Positions 40,615 through 49,986 of a stretch of 64,000 nt of DNA are shown here, one piece after another. Made by a program: the position numbers and the translations under genes. Location: NCBI RefSeq assembly GCF_004331265.1, contig NZ_SJOO01000009.1:1-64000 (forward strand), in the 5' to 3' direction. The notes below the pieces were generated by a model. That model did not search any database, was not told the DNA's origin, and worked only from the letters and a program-made list of their open reading frames with translations. Origin of the DNA: Enterobacter wuhouensis. GTDB lineage: Bacteria > Pseudomonadota > Gammaproteobacteria > Enterobacterales > Enterobacteriaceae. Numbering within the stretch: position 1 is the stretch's first letter; every line of letters begins with the position of its first letter.

Positions 40615-41913
40615 TTACTTCAGATCGGCCTGCACCTGATGAATCGGCTTCGCCCACGGGTTTTTCGCCTGAACATCGGCTGGCAGTGTTGCTACGGCGC
40701 GTTTCGCTTCATCTTTGGAAGCATACACACCGCTCACCAGCACGTACCACGGCTGCCCGTTACGGGTCGTCTGATAAACCACGTAGTTTTTCAGATTCGA
40801 TTTTTTCGCCCAACCGTTGAGGTTGTCGTAGTTAGACGAGCTGCTCAGCTGCAGGGTGTAGTTGCTGGATGGCGCAGATTTCAGAGAACCTACGTTACCG
40901 GCCGTTTTGCCTGCGGCGCTGGATGCAGTCGCAGCTGCAGCAGGTGCTGCTGTTGCGGCGGGCGCAGCCGTGGTCGCCGTGGCTTTCGGTGCAGTCTGCG
41001 TGACTGGCGCTTTGGCAGGTTCGCTTACCGCAGCCGTTTCAGTGCGTTTTGGCTGAGCCGTCGCCTTCGCTTCAGGCGCTTTGACGACTGCCTGAGGTTT
41101 GGTTTCACGCTTAGGTTCAATCACCGCCTGCTTGCGTTCCGGACGGGGAGCAGTCTGCGTCTGGCGCGGTTTGGTTTCCGTTGCAGCGGTTTGCTGCTGA
41201 GCATTGCCACCGCGAATCGGCGCGACGGTTGCAGGCTCTGTAGGCAGCGTAGAGTTAACAACAACGTTGTTCACCTGTTCCTGATTTTGCGGCTGCGTCA
41301 GCGCATTGTTCAGGTCGCCCTGAACCTCAACGCGCTGCTGGCCTTCTGGCGTAGCAGGTGCCTGGCCCTGATCCGGATATGAGGAAACGGGCGGCAGAGA
41401 CACATCCTGCGGCGTCGTTGTGTTTCCAGCAGTCTGCTCTGCAGAAGTGGTTCCCGGCGCTGGCTGCGCGCCATTCGCCTGATCGGATGCATCAGTGCCG
41501 GAAAGGTTGATGCTCTTCTCGGTGGAGGCAGTTTGCTCAGTTGAGGTCGTTGACGGTGCTTTCAGCGCAGAGCCAATGCCGACAATCAGCAGCACCAGCA
41601 CCAGAACGCCAAGCCCCATCATTATGTACTGTCGGGAAGCGGGTTTTTGCGCGGCCGCTTTTTTACGTTTACGCGGGCGACGTTCTACAGGCTCTTCGTC
41701 CATTGAATCTTCTTCGGACTCATAACTCTCTTCTTCTTCTCGCTCTTCTCGCGCGCTGCGGCTGCGTGAAGGGCGACGATCGTCTGCATCCAGATCAACA
41801 TCGTCAAAGTTGATCTGCGGCTCGTTATCACGTTCTGAAGATTGACGAGAACGACCAGTGCGACGATCGCTGGGATCGGGTTTCAGCTCGTCTTCTGGTT
41901 TGAATTCATCCAT
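40615..41913 (-). CDS. damX: Cell division protein DamX (SPOR domain)
   Basis: DamX is a bitopic inner-membrane division protein whose SPOR domain binds denuded septal peptidoglycan. The 432-residue protein has an acidic and basic cytoplasmic N-terminus (about 1-95), one membrane segment (about 98-118, YIMMGLGVLVLVLLIVGIG), a long Pro/Ala/Thr/Gln-rich periplasmic linker and a C-terminal SPOR domain (about 350-428, SNYTLQLSSSSNYDNLNGW). It lies between aroB and dam, as in E. coli. Confidence 0.95.
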   Translation of the reverse strand: MDEFKPEDELKPDPSDRRTGRSRQSSERDNEPQINFDDVDLDADDRRPSRSRSAREEREEEESYESEEDSMDEEPVERRPRKRKKAAAQKPASRQYIMMGLGVLVLVLLIVGIGSALKAPSTTSTEQTASTEKSINLSGTDASDQANGAQPAPGTTSAEQTAGNTTTPQDVSLPPVSSYPDQGQAPATPEGQQRVEVQGDLNNALTQPQNQEQVNNVVVNSTLPTEPATVAPIRGGNAQQQTAATETKPRQTQTAPRPERKQAVIEPKRETKPQAVVKAPEAKATAQPKRTETAAVSEPAKAPVTQTAPKATATTAAPAATAAPAAAATASSAAGKTAGNVGSLKSAPSSNYTLQLSSSSNYDNLNGWAKKSNLKNYVVYQTTRNGQPWYVLVSGVYASKDEAKRAVATLPADVQAKNPWAKPIHQVQADLK

Positions 41914-42004
41914 TTAACACCCCACTCAAAGGCTCATGCCAACGACTTGCATTTTGCCTGAAGCTAAACGACCACCCGTTAAAGTGGCCTGACCTTTCTA
42001 GTTG

Positions 42005-43093
42005 TTACGCCTGCTGACAGTCAGCGATAGCGCCAAGAACAATATCGTGCGGTACTCCACCGCGCACTTCACTCTTCCCTATTGCAAGCGGGAGTACAAG
42101 ACGCATCTCACCTGCCAATACTTTTTTATCGCGCAACATGTGGGGGAGATACGCCTGGGCAGACATCGCCTGCGGTCCTGTTACCGGGAGGCCCGCACGT
42201 TCCAGCAGCGCAATGATGCGCGCGGTGTCTTCCGCGTTGAACTGACCCAAACGTTCAGACGCACGCGCTGCCATGACCATACCGGCAGCAACGGCTTCAC
42301 CGTGCAGCCAGTTGCCGTAGCCCATTTCGGCTTCAATGGCGTGACCGAACGTATGCCCCAGATTCAGTAAAGCACGTAAGCCGGTTTCACGCTCGTCTGC
42401 GGCGACAACTTCCGCCTTCAGCTCACAGCAACGACGAATACAGTACGCCAGTGCCGGGCCATCGAGGCGCAGCAGGGCATCCATATTCTCTTCCAGCCAG
42501 GTAAAGAACTCACCGTCGAGGATAATGCCGTATTTGATCACTTCAGCAAGGCCGGAGGCCAGCTCGCGTTTTGGCAGGGTTTTCAGACAGTCGAGATCCA
42601 CCACCACCGATGCGGGCTGGTAGAACGCGCCAATCATGTTTTTGCCGAGCGGATGGTTGACTGCCGTTTTGCCGCCGACGGAAGAGTCGACCTGTGACAG
42701 CAACGTCGTAGGAATTTGAATAAAGCGCACGCCACGCTGGTAGCTGGCGGCGGCAAACCCCGTCAGATCGCCCACAACACCGCCGCCCAGGGCGAGCAGC
42801 GTCGTATCGCGACCATGCGGTTTTTGCAGTAATGCGGTAAAGACGGTGTCGAGCACCGTCAGGCTTTTGTACTGCTCGCCATCGGGCAGAATCACACTGT
42901 CGACTTTCACGCCAGCCTGCTCAAGCAGGTGACGCACGCGGTCGAGATAAAGCGGAGCCAGCGTCTCATTGGTGACCAGCATCGCCTGATCACCCGCTTT
43001 CAGTGGTAAGAAGGAAGCTGGATCGTTAAACAAACCAGCCGCGATGGTGATAGGGTAACTACGTTCCCCGAGAGTAACTGTAATCCTCTCCAT
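42005..43093 (-). CDS. aroB: 3-dehydroquinate synthase
   Basis: AroB makes 3-dehydroquinate from DAHP, the second step of the shikimate pathway. The 362-residue NAD- and metal-dependent enzyme has LLALGGGVVGDLTGFAAASY near residue 105, SVGGKTAVNHPLGKNMIGAF near residue 140 and zinc ligands in LLNLGHTFGHAIE near residue 260. It lies 57 bases after aroK in the same direction, so the two are probably co-transcribed with damX and dam. Confidence 0.98.
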   Translation of the reverse strand: MERITVTLGERSYPITIAAGLFNDPASFLPLKAGDQAMLVTNETLAPLYLDRVRHLLEQAGVKVDSVILPDGEQYKSLTVLDTVFTALLQKPHGRDTTLLALGGGVVGDLTGFAAASYQRGVRFIQIPTTLLSQVDSSVGGKTAVNHPLGKNMIGAFYQPASVVVDLDCLKTLPKRELASGLAEVIKYGIILDGEFFTWLEENMDALLRLDGPALAYCIRRCCELKAEVVAADERETGLRALLNLGHTFGHAIEAEMGYGNWLHGEAVAAGMVMAARASERLGQFNAEDTARIIALLERAGLPVTGPQAMSAQAYLPHMLRDKKVLAGEMRLVLPLAIGKSEVRGGVPHDIVLGAIADCQQA

Positions 43094-43150
43094 GACGCGA
43101 CATCCACCTTAAATGCTTTTACCCGCAGGCGAGTGTATATAAAGCCAGAA

Positions 43151-43672
43151 TCAGTTGCTTTCCAGCATATGAATAATCTGGTTTGCAACCACCTTAGCGC
43201 TCTGATCGTCAGTACGAATGGTCACATCTGCAATCTCTTCGTACAGAGGATTGCGTTCACCGGCCAGGGCTTCCAGAACTTCGCGCGGCGGCGTTTCAAC
43301 CTGCAGCAGCGGGCGCTTTTTATCGCGCTGCGTACGTGCCAGCTGTTTCTCGATGGTCGTCTCAAGATAGACCACTACGCCACGGGCGGAGAGACGGTTG
43401 CGGGTTTCGCGAGATTTCACAGAGCCGCCGCCAGTTGCCAGCACAATGCCCTGTTTTTCCGTGAGTTCGTTGATCACTTTTTCTTCTCGGTCACGGAAAC
43501 CTTCTTCGCCTTCTACGTCGAAGACCCAGCCCACATCAGCTCCGGTTCGTTTCTCAATCTCTTGATCAGAATCGTAAAATTCCATATTGAGTTGTTGAGC
43601 TAACTGACGCCCAATAGTGCTTTTGCCGGCACCCATAGGCCCAACCAGAAAGATATTGCGTTTCTCTGCCAT
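43151..43672 (-). CDS. aroK: Shikimate kinase I
   Basis: AroK phosphorylates shikimate. The 173-residue P-loop kinase has the Walker A motif GPMGAGKST near residues 11-19, the shikimate-binding DSDQEIEKRTG near residue 35 and LATGGGSV near residue 78. It is the first gene of the aroK-aroB-damX-dam-rpe-gph-trpS series. The 288 bases between it and hofQ contain no further gene and should hold its promoter; I could not pick out a clear consensus there. Confidence 0.98.
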   Translation of the reverse strand: MAEKRNIFLVGPMGAGKSTIGRQLAQQLNMEFYDSDQEIEKRTGADVGWVFDVEGEEGFRDREEKVINELTEKQGIVLATGGGSVKSRETRNRLSARGVVVYLETTIEKQLARTQRDKKRPLLQVETPPREVLEALAGERNPLYEEIADVTIRTDDQSAKVVANQIIHMLESN

Positions 43673-43960
43673 TTTTTCGGTACTACTAAGACTATTCGTT
43701 AATGGTAATCCCCGCTACGCAGACACCCAGCGTGGCAGGACATGAACTGAAACCTCATATGCAATAGAGCGAGAGTCAGACTAAAAATTATCTCAATACT
43801 CGAGCTTGTTTGGCAACTGATTAAATCACCGTTACAGGCGCATAAGACAACAAGAGCGTAAGTCCAACTCGAATCGGTACTCCTTGTATGCTAATTCATG
43901 CCCCACGTCAAACATCTGCAACAAACTGAATGCAAAATCATTGCGGGGATCGTGACCCCA

Positions 43961-45196
43961 TTAGTGAATACCCACCAGCCTTGGCGTGATAAATACCACC
44001 AGCTCGCGTCGTTCGTTGTCTTTCCCGTCATGGCGAAACAGTTGTCCAAGCCAGGGAATATTGCCGAGCCCTGGGACGCCATCGCTACCCGTTTTATTCT
44101 TTTGCGAGAAAATACCGCCTAATGCCAGCGTTTCTCCGCTTTTAACCTCCACCTGCGTTTCTATTTCTTGCTTATCGATCGCCAGCGTTTCACCGTCGGC
44201 CTGCTGCAGGACCTGGCCTGGCATATTTTCGCTGATATGTAATTTCAGGCGCACGCGCCCACCCGGCAGTACCACCGGCGTAACCTCCATCCCAAGCACC
44301 GCCTCTTTAAACTCTACCGATGTTGCCCCGCTCTCTCCGCTGGAGACCTGATATGGGATTTCGCTGCCCTGCTTGATGCTGGCGGGCTGCATGTGCGAGG
44401 CCAACAAACGGGGGCTGGCGATAATATCCACCTTCTGCTTTTGCTCCAGCGCCGACAGCTCCAGATCGAGCAGCCTGCCGTTGATACGCCCAATGTTAAA
44501 ACCCACATGCGTGGTGGCGCTGGCAACGGAAAGGTCGCTACCCAGCGTCGTCACCTGCCCGACCTTCCCAGCCTGCGTCGCGTCGGCAAGGTTCCATTTC
44601 ACGCCCAGCTCGCGCAGGCTTTTTTCATTAATGGTTACGATGTGCGCAGCCAGCTCAACCTGCTCTACAGGGATGTCCATTTGCGCCGCCCAGTGCTGTA
44701 AGGCATCCAGTACCGCCTGGCTATCGCGGATCAGCAGGCGGTTGGTGCGCTTATCGACGGATAAACTGCCCTTCGGGCTAAGCAGTTTTTCCGCCGCCTT
44801 TTGCAGCTCCCCGGCATCGGCGTACGAAAAGGGAATGCTGTGCGATATCAGGGGAGCGTCAAGCTGCCGACGCGCCAGCTCCTGATCCTTGCGCGTCTGC
44901 TGCGCTTGCTGCCAGGCAGCCGTATGAACATAAAAAATGCCACGCTCCTCTCGCAGAATGAGTCCTGCACTGGTCACGACGGTCTGTAGCGCCTGGCGCC
45001 AGGGGACGCGCGTAAGGTTGAGCGACAGCGAACCGCTGACATCAGGCGATACCACCAGATTTCGATTTTCCTGACTCATCAGCGCCTGCAGCACCTGTAC
45101 CACCGGTACATCATCCACCATCAGCGTGACGGGTTTCATCCCGGCGATCGGTTGGGTGCTGCAAATCAACAGCAGCAGCGCTATCCCTGTTTTCAT
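43961..45196 (-). CDS. hofQ: Secretin HofQ, DNA uptake outer-membrane porin
   Basis: HofQ is a PilQ-like secretin thought to let DNA cross the outer membrane; in enterobacteria it supports use of DNA as nutrient rather than proven transformation. The 411-residue protein starts at ATG 45196 (MKTGIALLLLICSTQPIAG) with a short signal peptide. It has N-domains (about 25-200) and a secretin C-domain (about 230-408) with VSSGESGATSVEFKEAVLGMEVTP and TQVEVKSGETLALGGIF. It overlaps the 3' end of hofP by 86 bases. It is the last gene of hofM-N-O-P-Q. Confidence 0.92.
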   Translation of the reverse strand: MKTGIALLLLICSTQPIAGMKPVTLMVDDVPVVQVLQALMSQENRNLVVSPDVSGSLSLNLTRVPWRQALQTVVTSAGLILREERGIFYVHTAAWQQAQQTRKDQELARRQLDAPLISHSIPFSYADAGELQKAAEKLLSPKGSLSVDKRTNRLLIRDSQAVLDALQHWAAQMDIPVEQVELAAHIVTINEKSLRELGVKWNLADATQAGKVGQVTTLGSDLSVASATTHVGFNIGRINGRLLDLELSALEQKQKVDIIASPRLLASHMQPASIKQGSEIPYQVSSGESGATSVEFKEAVLGMEVTPVVLPGGRVRLKLHISENMPGQVLQQADGETLAIDKQEIETQVEVKSGETLALGGIFSQKNKTGSDGVPGLGNIPWLGQLFRHDGKDNERRELVVFITPRLVGIH

Positions 45197-45518
45197 GTTT
45201 ATTCGTTCCTTCTCGTTGCCATGTCCATTGTTTGGGCTCACACACTTCGCCCAGCTCAACAACCAATTCGCTTTCATTCAGGGTTATCACTCGCCAGCCC
45301 GCCGGGAAACGATCCTCCGCTTTCAGGCGATGCCAGCGCTTTTGCCCGTCCTGTAACATGCCCACATTCAGAGTGCCTTCCACTATCCCGCGGTAGTGCC
45401 ACTGCGCCAGCTCGCCGATGGCGCAGGGATCTACCGGCGGCTGAAACGGATCGCGCATTCCCGTCAACAGCAGCGCGGAGCACACCAGCAGGTATCGCGC
45501 GCTATTTCGCATACTCAT
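45111..45518 (-). CDS. hofP: HofP, DNA utilisation protein
   Basis: The 135-residue protein belongs to the HofP/PilP-like group of pilus assembly partners. An N-terminal signal-like hydrophobic stretch (YLLVCSALLLTG) precedes RDPFQPPVDPC, the typical PilP-like RDPF motif. The C-terminal 28 codons overlap the start of hofQ in another frame. A similar overlap appears to exist in E. coli, so it is probably ancestral. Function is inferred from family and operon. Confidence 0.85.
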   Translation of the reverse strand: MSMRNSARYLLVCSALLLTGMRDPFQPPVDPCAIGELAQWHYRGIVEGTLNVGMLQDGQKRWHRLKAEDRFPAGWRVITLNESELVVELGEVCEPKQWTWQREGTNKHENRDSAAAVDLQHPTDRRDETRHADGG

Positions 45519-45963
45519 GCTCCAGCTGCACGCGCAGGCGTAACGTTGTCCCCTGCGGAGTAAGGGAAAACGCAGTAATCAACACGTCCCGCTCAAGCAG
45601 CATGGAAAAGACGGACGGGACGGCCTGCCAGTCGGCGTCCAGCGCCAGCTCTCCACCGCGCTGAAGTGGTTTCCAGTGAACCAGCCTGCTGCCGTTACCC
45701 TGAAAATCCAGCGGCGAAAAGGGTGTGACGACGCGTTCGTCTGGCGTAATTACCTGGCCCGGCAGGCGCCTGGCGGAGGGCCATAGCGATGCATTCGTCC
45801 GCGTGGCATGGGCTATCTCCCGCTGCAAACCAGCCAGCTGCGTATTTATCGGCCGGAGCAGCACGCCCCACGCAATCCCCACCACAAGGACAATGCTCTG
45901 AAACCAGCACAGCACCCGATACCCGCTTCGGCATTCGCACCAACGTTCAAACACGGTATCCAC
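45502..45963 (-). CDS. hofO: HofO, DNA utilisation protein
   Basis: A 153-residue bitopic protein with one membrane segment near residues 20-40 (VLCWFQSIVLVVGIAWGVLL) and a periplasmic region. Its length and order fit the PilO-like third member of the hof operon. Sequence conservation in this family is low, so the assignment rests mostly on position. It overlaps hofP by 17 bases. Confidence 0.82.
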   Translation of the reverse strand: MDTVFERWCECRSGYRVLCWFQSIVLVVGIAWGVLLRPINTQLAGLQREIAHATRTNASLWPSARRLPGQVITPDERVVTPFSPLDFQGNGSRLVHWKPLQRGGELALDADWQAVPSVFSMLLERDVLITAFSLTPQGTTLRLRVQLEHEYAK

Positions 45964-45966
45964 GCG

Positions 45967-46461
45967 TTACCCCTGGCTTTTAAGCTGTAAAGTGAACATC
46001 CATCGCCCCTGAGGGTCCTGCTGTAATTCGCCCGCGGGGCCAGGCGTAAAACCGGCAATCTCCTTCAGCGCATCGCGCAATGACGAGAGGGCCGGAAGCG
46101 CAGTTGCATATCCGATAAATACTAACGAAGGGGGCTGATAGCGCAGCTCTGTCAGCCAGGCCTGCGCGGGAATGATCCTCGAAAGCGATTCCAGCAGGGG
46201 TTGCCATGCGCGTCGTTGAGGCGCAGGCGCGGGCATCTCTGCAGGCGTGGCCGGTCTCTGGCGAGCCGCGAGAACCTGCCGCACGGACTGTATTCCCGAC
46301 AGCTGGGTTTGAAGGCCCGGCAACATCACCGCATTGTTTATCCTGAGCGCGTACGCCGTGATGATGACCAGCATCCACGCAGCAAGAGACAGCGTTCCCC
46401 AGAAACGCAGGCATCGCGCGCGTCGTTGCTGACGCCAGGGGAGAAGATTAATCATACGCAT
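45967..46461 (-). CDS. hofN: HofN, DNA utilisation protein
   Basis: A 164-residue PilN-like protein. It begins MRMINLLPWRQQRR, the conserved INLLPWR motif by which PilN-type proteins bind the cytoplasmic PilM-like partner, followed by one membrane segment (about 20-42) and a periplasmic domain. It overlaps hofM by 10 bases and is followed by hofO after 3 bases. Confidence 0.88.
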   Translation of the reverse strand: MRMINLLPWRQQRRARCLRFWGTLSLAAWMLVIITAYALRINNAVMLPGLQTQLSGIQSVRQVLAARQRPATPAEMPAPAPQRRAWQPLLESLSRIIPAQAWLTELRYQPPSLVFIGYATALPALSSLRDALKEIAGFTPGPAGELQQDPQGRWMFTLQLKSQG

Positions 46462-47234
46462 TCCCCCACCTCGCTCATCGCCAGTGCCAGCGCGACGGTA
46501 TAGTCAGCCCCGCATTCAGGCAGCGGTGGCTGGCAGCGATGTAGGATTTCCCACAGATCGCGCCGGGAATCAAACAGGGCAATCTCATCCGGCGCCAGGG
46601 CAAGCAGGGCGGCCAGTTCCCCGACACTCTCCGCCTCGGTGGTGAAACGCCTTCCCCACTGATGACGCATCGCCCACAGCCACTGGTTCTCATCCCGCCA
46701 GGCCACACACTGCGCGGGCTTTACCGCGGGAAGCAGGTTCGCCAGCGCGCCGGCATCCGGGGTGATGGCCACCAGCCGCAAACGTAGCGTTTCAGCCAGC
46801 AGCAAAAGCGTTTCAACCTCTTTGTTTTGCGCGGCGGTGACGTGAAATGTGTTGCTAAACGTATCTTGTGCGTAATCGAAGCACAGTGCGTTCGCAGGCA
46901 TTTCCAGCTCACGCGAGAGGGCGGCACCCAGCCAGGAGAGCTGTTCGCTGTCGCGCAGCGCGATTGCCGGGCGCGGGAGCGAACGTTGCAGCGTGCGTGC
47001 CGCCGGGAAAGAGAGGAAGACGCGGTGATGATGGGGTAACGTTCTTCGCCAGTCGCGCAGGGCGTTAACCAGCTGTTCTGGTTGACAAATCTTACCGTCA
47101 CGGATGATACCGTCAGCCAGCGGAATAGCCCACCACCGGCGCAGGCACCAGGCCGATTTCTCGCGCGTTAGCGAAACGGCCAGCACCCTATCTTGTTGAA
47201 TATGAACGCCCGTTTGCCATGTTTTGAAAGCCAT
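46452..47234 (-). CDS. hofM: HofM, DNA utilisation protein
   Basis: A 260-residue PilM-like actin-fold protein of the cytoplasm, first gene of the hofMNOPQ operon. The start MAFKTWQTGVHIQQDRVLAVSL and the segment AALSRELEMPANALCFDYAQD fit the family. It is divergent from mrcA with 120 bases between the starts. Many enterobacteria keep this operon although natural competence is not usually seen. Confidence 0.88.
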   Translation of the reverse strand: MAFKTWQTGVHIQQDRVLAVSLTREKSAWCLRRWWAIPLADGIIRDGKICQPEQLVNALRDWRRTLPHHHRVFLSFPAARTLQRSLPRPAIALRDSEQLSWLGAALSRELEMPANALCFDYAQDTFSNTFHVTAAQNKEVETLLLLAETLRLRLVAITPDAGALANLLPAVKPAQCVAWRDENQWLWAMRHQWGRRFTTEAESVGELAALLALAPDEIALFDSRRDLWEILHRCQPPLPECGADYTVALALAMSEVGECV

Positions 47235-47354
47235 GCTTCACGATCTCCTTATCGCCCGTCACGGTGACGGCTATATCAATGAATCAGGCTTGCCTTTATA
47301 CTACCGCGCGATTGTTTAGAAACTGCCCAAGTGAAACCAAATGGGAAATCTCCG

Positions 47355-49907
47355 GTGAAGTTCGTAAAGTATTTATTAATCCTTGCAGTCTGTTGCATTC
47401 TGCTGGGAGCAGGCTCGATTTATGGTTTGTACAAATTCATTGAGCCACAGCTACCCGATGTCGCCACGCTTCGTGATGTGCGGCTTCAGATCCCTATGCA
47501 GGTCTACAGCGCCGATGGTGAATTGATGGCGCAATACGGCGAAAAACGTCGTATCCCCTTGACCTTAAATCAAATTCCACCCGTTATGGTGAAAGCCTTT
47601 ATCGCTACCGAGGATAGTCGTTTCTACGAACATCACGGTGTCGACCCGGTGGGGATTTTCCGTGCCGCAAGCGTTGCGCTGTTCTCTGGCCATGCTTCTC
47701 AGGGGGCGAGTACCATTACGCAGCAGCTGGCGCGTAACTTCTTCCTCAGTCCTGAAAAGACGCTGATGCGTAAGATCAAAGAGGTGTTCCTCGCGATCCG
47801 CATCGAGCAGCTGCTGAGCAAAGACGAGATCCTCGAGCTTTATCTCAACAAGATTTATCTCGGCTACCGCGCCTATGGCGTGGGGGCTGCTGCCCAGGTG
47901 TACTTTGGTAAGCCCGTTGAACAGCTGACGCTCAGCGAAATGGCAACCATCGCCGGTCTGCCAAAAGCGCCATCCACGTTTAACCCGCTCTACTCGCTCG
48001 ATCGCGCCACCGCGCGTCGTAACGTTGTCCTGTCACGCATGCTCAGCGAAGGCTACATCAGCCAGACCGAGTACGACCAGGCGCGTAACGCTGTCATTGA
48101 CGCGAACTACCATGCGCCTGAGATCGCCTTCTCTGCACCGTACCTCACGGAAATGGTTCGCCAGGACATGGTGAGCCGCTACGGTGAAAAGGCCTATGAA
48201 GATGGCTACCGCGTTTACACCACCGTGACCCGCAAGGTGCAGCAGGCGGCGCAGGACGCGGTGCGCAATAACGTGATGGACTACGACATGCGTCACGGCT
48301 ATCGCGGCCCGTCAAACGTGCTGTGGAAAGTGGGCGAAAGCGCATGGGACAGCAAAAAAATCACCGGCTCGCTGAAGTCGCTGCCAACCTATGGCCCGCT
48401 GCTGCCTGCCGTCGTGACCCAGGCCGATCCCCAGGAAGCCGTGGTGATGATGGCCGATGGCACGTCGGTATCTCTGCGCATGGACGGTATCCGCTGGGCG
48501 CGTCCTTATCGCTCGGATACGCTGCAAGGTCCAACGCCGCGCAAAGTGACCGATGCCGTGCAGACCGGACAACAAATCTGGGTGCGCAAAGTGGGCGATG
48601 CCTGGTGGCTCGCGCAGGTGCCGGACGTTAACTCTGCGCTGGTGTCTATCAATCCGCAAAACGGCGCGGTGATGGCGCTGGTTGGCGGGTTCGATTTCAA
48701 CCAGAGCAAATTTAACCGTGCCACCCAGGCGCTTCGTCAGGTTGGCTCGAACATCAAGCCGTTCCTCTACACCGCCGCGATGGATAAGGGTTTGACGCTC
48801 GCCAGTATTCTTAACGACGTCCCGATTTCTCGCTGGGATGCCGGCGCGGGCTCAGACTGGCAGCCGAAGAACTCCCCTGCGCAATATGCCGGTCCGATCC
48901 GTCTTCGTCAGGGTCTTGGACAGTCGAAAAACGTCGTGATGGTGCGTGCGATGCGTGCGATGGGCGTCGACTATGCGGCAGAGTACCTGCAGCGTTTCGG
49001 TTTCCCGGCGCAGAATATTGTTCACACGGAGTCGCTGGCGCTTGGATCCGCGTCATTCACGCCGCTGCAGGTCGCGCGTGGGTACTCGGTCATGGCCAAC
49101 GGCGGGTTCCTGATCGATCCGTACTACATCAGTAAAATCGAGAATGACCAGGGCGGCGTGCTGTTTGAAGCGAAGCCAAAAATTGCCTGTCCTGACTGCG
49201 ATATTCCGGTGATTTACGGCGATACGCAGAAATCCAACGTCCTTGAGAACAAGGATATGGAAGACGTGGCGATATCTCAGGAGCAGCCGAACACCGTGGC
49301 TCCTCAGCCTCAGCTCGAGCAGGCGAACCAGGCGCTGGTAGCCCAGAGCGGCGCGCAGGAGTATGCCCCACACGTGATTAACACGCCGCTCTCCTTCCTG
49401 ATCAAAAGCGCGCTGAACACCAATATCTTCGGTGAGCCGGGCTGGCAGGGTACGGGCTGGCGTGCGGGTCGCGATTTACAGCGCCATGACATCGGCGGTA
49501 AAACCGGGACAACCAACAGCTCGAAGGATGCCTGGTTCTCCGGCTACGGCCCGGGCGTCGTGACGTCGGTCTGGATTGGCTTTGACGATCACCGCCGTGA
49601 TTTGGGCCGCACGACGGCTTCTGGCGCGATTAAGGATCAGATCTCCGGCTATGAAGGCGGCGCGAAGAGTGCGCAACCGGCCTGGGATGCCTATATGAAA
49701 TCTGTTCTGGAGGGCGTGCCGGAGCAGCCGCTGACGCCACCGCCGGGCGTGGTGACGGTCAATATCGACCGCAGCACAGGGCAGCTCGCTAACGGCGGAA
49801 ACAGCCGTGAAGAGTATTTCATCGAGGGCACGCAGCCAACCACACAGGCGGTGCATGAGGTGGGTACTGAGCTGATTGATAACGGCGAGACGCACGAGCT
49901 GTTTTAA
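47355..49907 (+). CDS. mrcA: Penicillin-binding protein 1A
   Basis: PBP1A is a bifunctional peptidoglycan glycosyltransferase and transpeptidase of the inner membrane. The start is GTG 47355 (VKFVKYLLILAVCC), giving 850 residues as in E. coli; an in-frame ATG at 47331 lacks support. A membrane anchor covers about residues 6-28. The GT51 domain has EDSRFYEHHGVD near residue 85 and GASTITQQLARN near residue 120. The transpeptidase domain has the SxxK motif in GSNIKPF near residue 465 and KTGTT near residue 715. It is a single-gene unit divergent from hofM. Confidence 0.98.
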   Translation: MKFVKYLLILAVCCILLGAGSIYGLYKFIEPQLPDVATLRDVRLQIPMQVYSADGELMAQYGEKRRIPLTLNQIPPVMVKAFIATEDSRFYEHHGVDPVGIFRAASVALFSGHASQGASTITQQLARNFFLSPEKTLMRKIKEVFLAIRIEQLLSKDEILELYLNKIYLGYRAYGVGAAAQVYFGKPVEQLTLSEMATIAGLPKAPSTFNPLYSLDRATARRNVVLSRMLSEGYISQTEYDQARNAVIDANYHAPEIAFSAPYLTEMVRQDMVSRYGEKAYEDGYRVYTTVTRKVQQAAQDAVRNNVMDYDMRHGYRGPSNVLWKVGESAWDSKKITGSLKSLPTYGPLLPAVVTQADPQEAVVMMADGTSVSLRMDGIRWARPYRSDTLQGPTPRKVTDAVQTGQQIWVRKVGDAWWLAQVPDVNSALVSINPQNGAVMALVGGFDFNQSKFNRATQALRQVGSNIKPFLYTAAMDKGLTLASILNDVPISRWDAGAGSDWQPKNSPAQYAGPIRLRQGLGQSKNVVMVRAMRAMGVDYAAEYLQRFGFPAQNIVHTESLALGSASFTPLQVARGYSVMANGGFLIDPYYISKIENDQGGVLFEAKPKIACPDCDIPVIYGDTQKSNVLENKDMEDVAISQEQPNTVAPQPQLEQANQALVAQSGAQEYAPHVINTPLSFLIKSALNTNIFGEPGWQGTGWRAGRDLQRHDIGGKTGTTNSSKDAWFSGYGPGVVTSVWIGFDDHRRDLGRTTASGAIKDQISGYEGGAKSAQPAWDAYMKSVLEGVPEQPLTPPPGVVTVNIDRSTGQLANGGNSREEYFIEGTQPTTQAVHEVGTELIDNGETHELF

Positions 49908-49917
49908 GCATAAAAAT

Positions 49918-49940
49918 GCCCGGTAAAAACCGGGCAAAGA
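49918..49940 (-). terminator. Minus-strand terminator after nudE
   Basis: GCCCGGT and ACCGGGC pair around AAAA (49918-49935); read on the minus strand the stem is followed by ATTTTTAT at 49917-49910. It therefore fits nudE, whose stop lies 50 bases away, rather than mrcA. Confidence 0.7.
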
Positions 49941-49947
49941 ACTGCAG

Positions 49948-49981
49948 GCCGGGTAAGGCGAAGCCGCCACCCGGCTTTTTT
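49948..49981 (+). terminator. REP element acting as terminator after mrcA
   Basis: GCCGGGT and ACCCGGC (49948-49975) enclose the same AAGGCGAAGCCGCC centre as the REP at 13223. Here a run of T follows at 49976-49981, so this copy has the form of a Rho-independent terminator for mrcA. Confidence 0.75.
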
Positions 49982-49986
49982 ATGGC

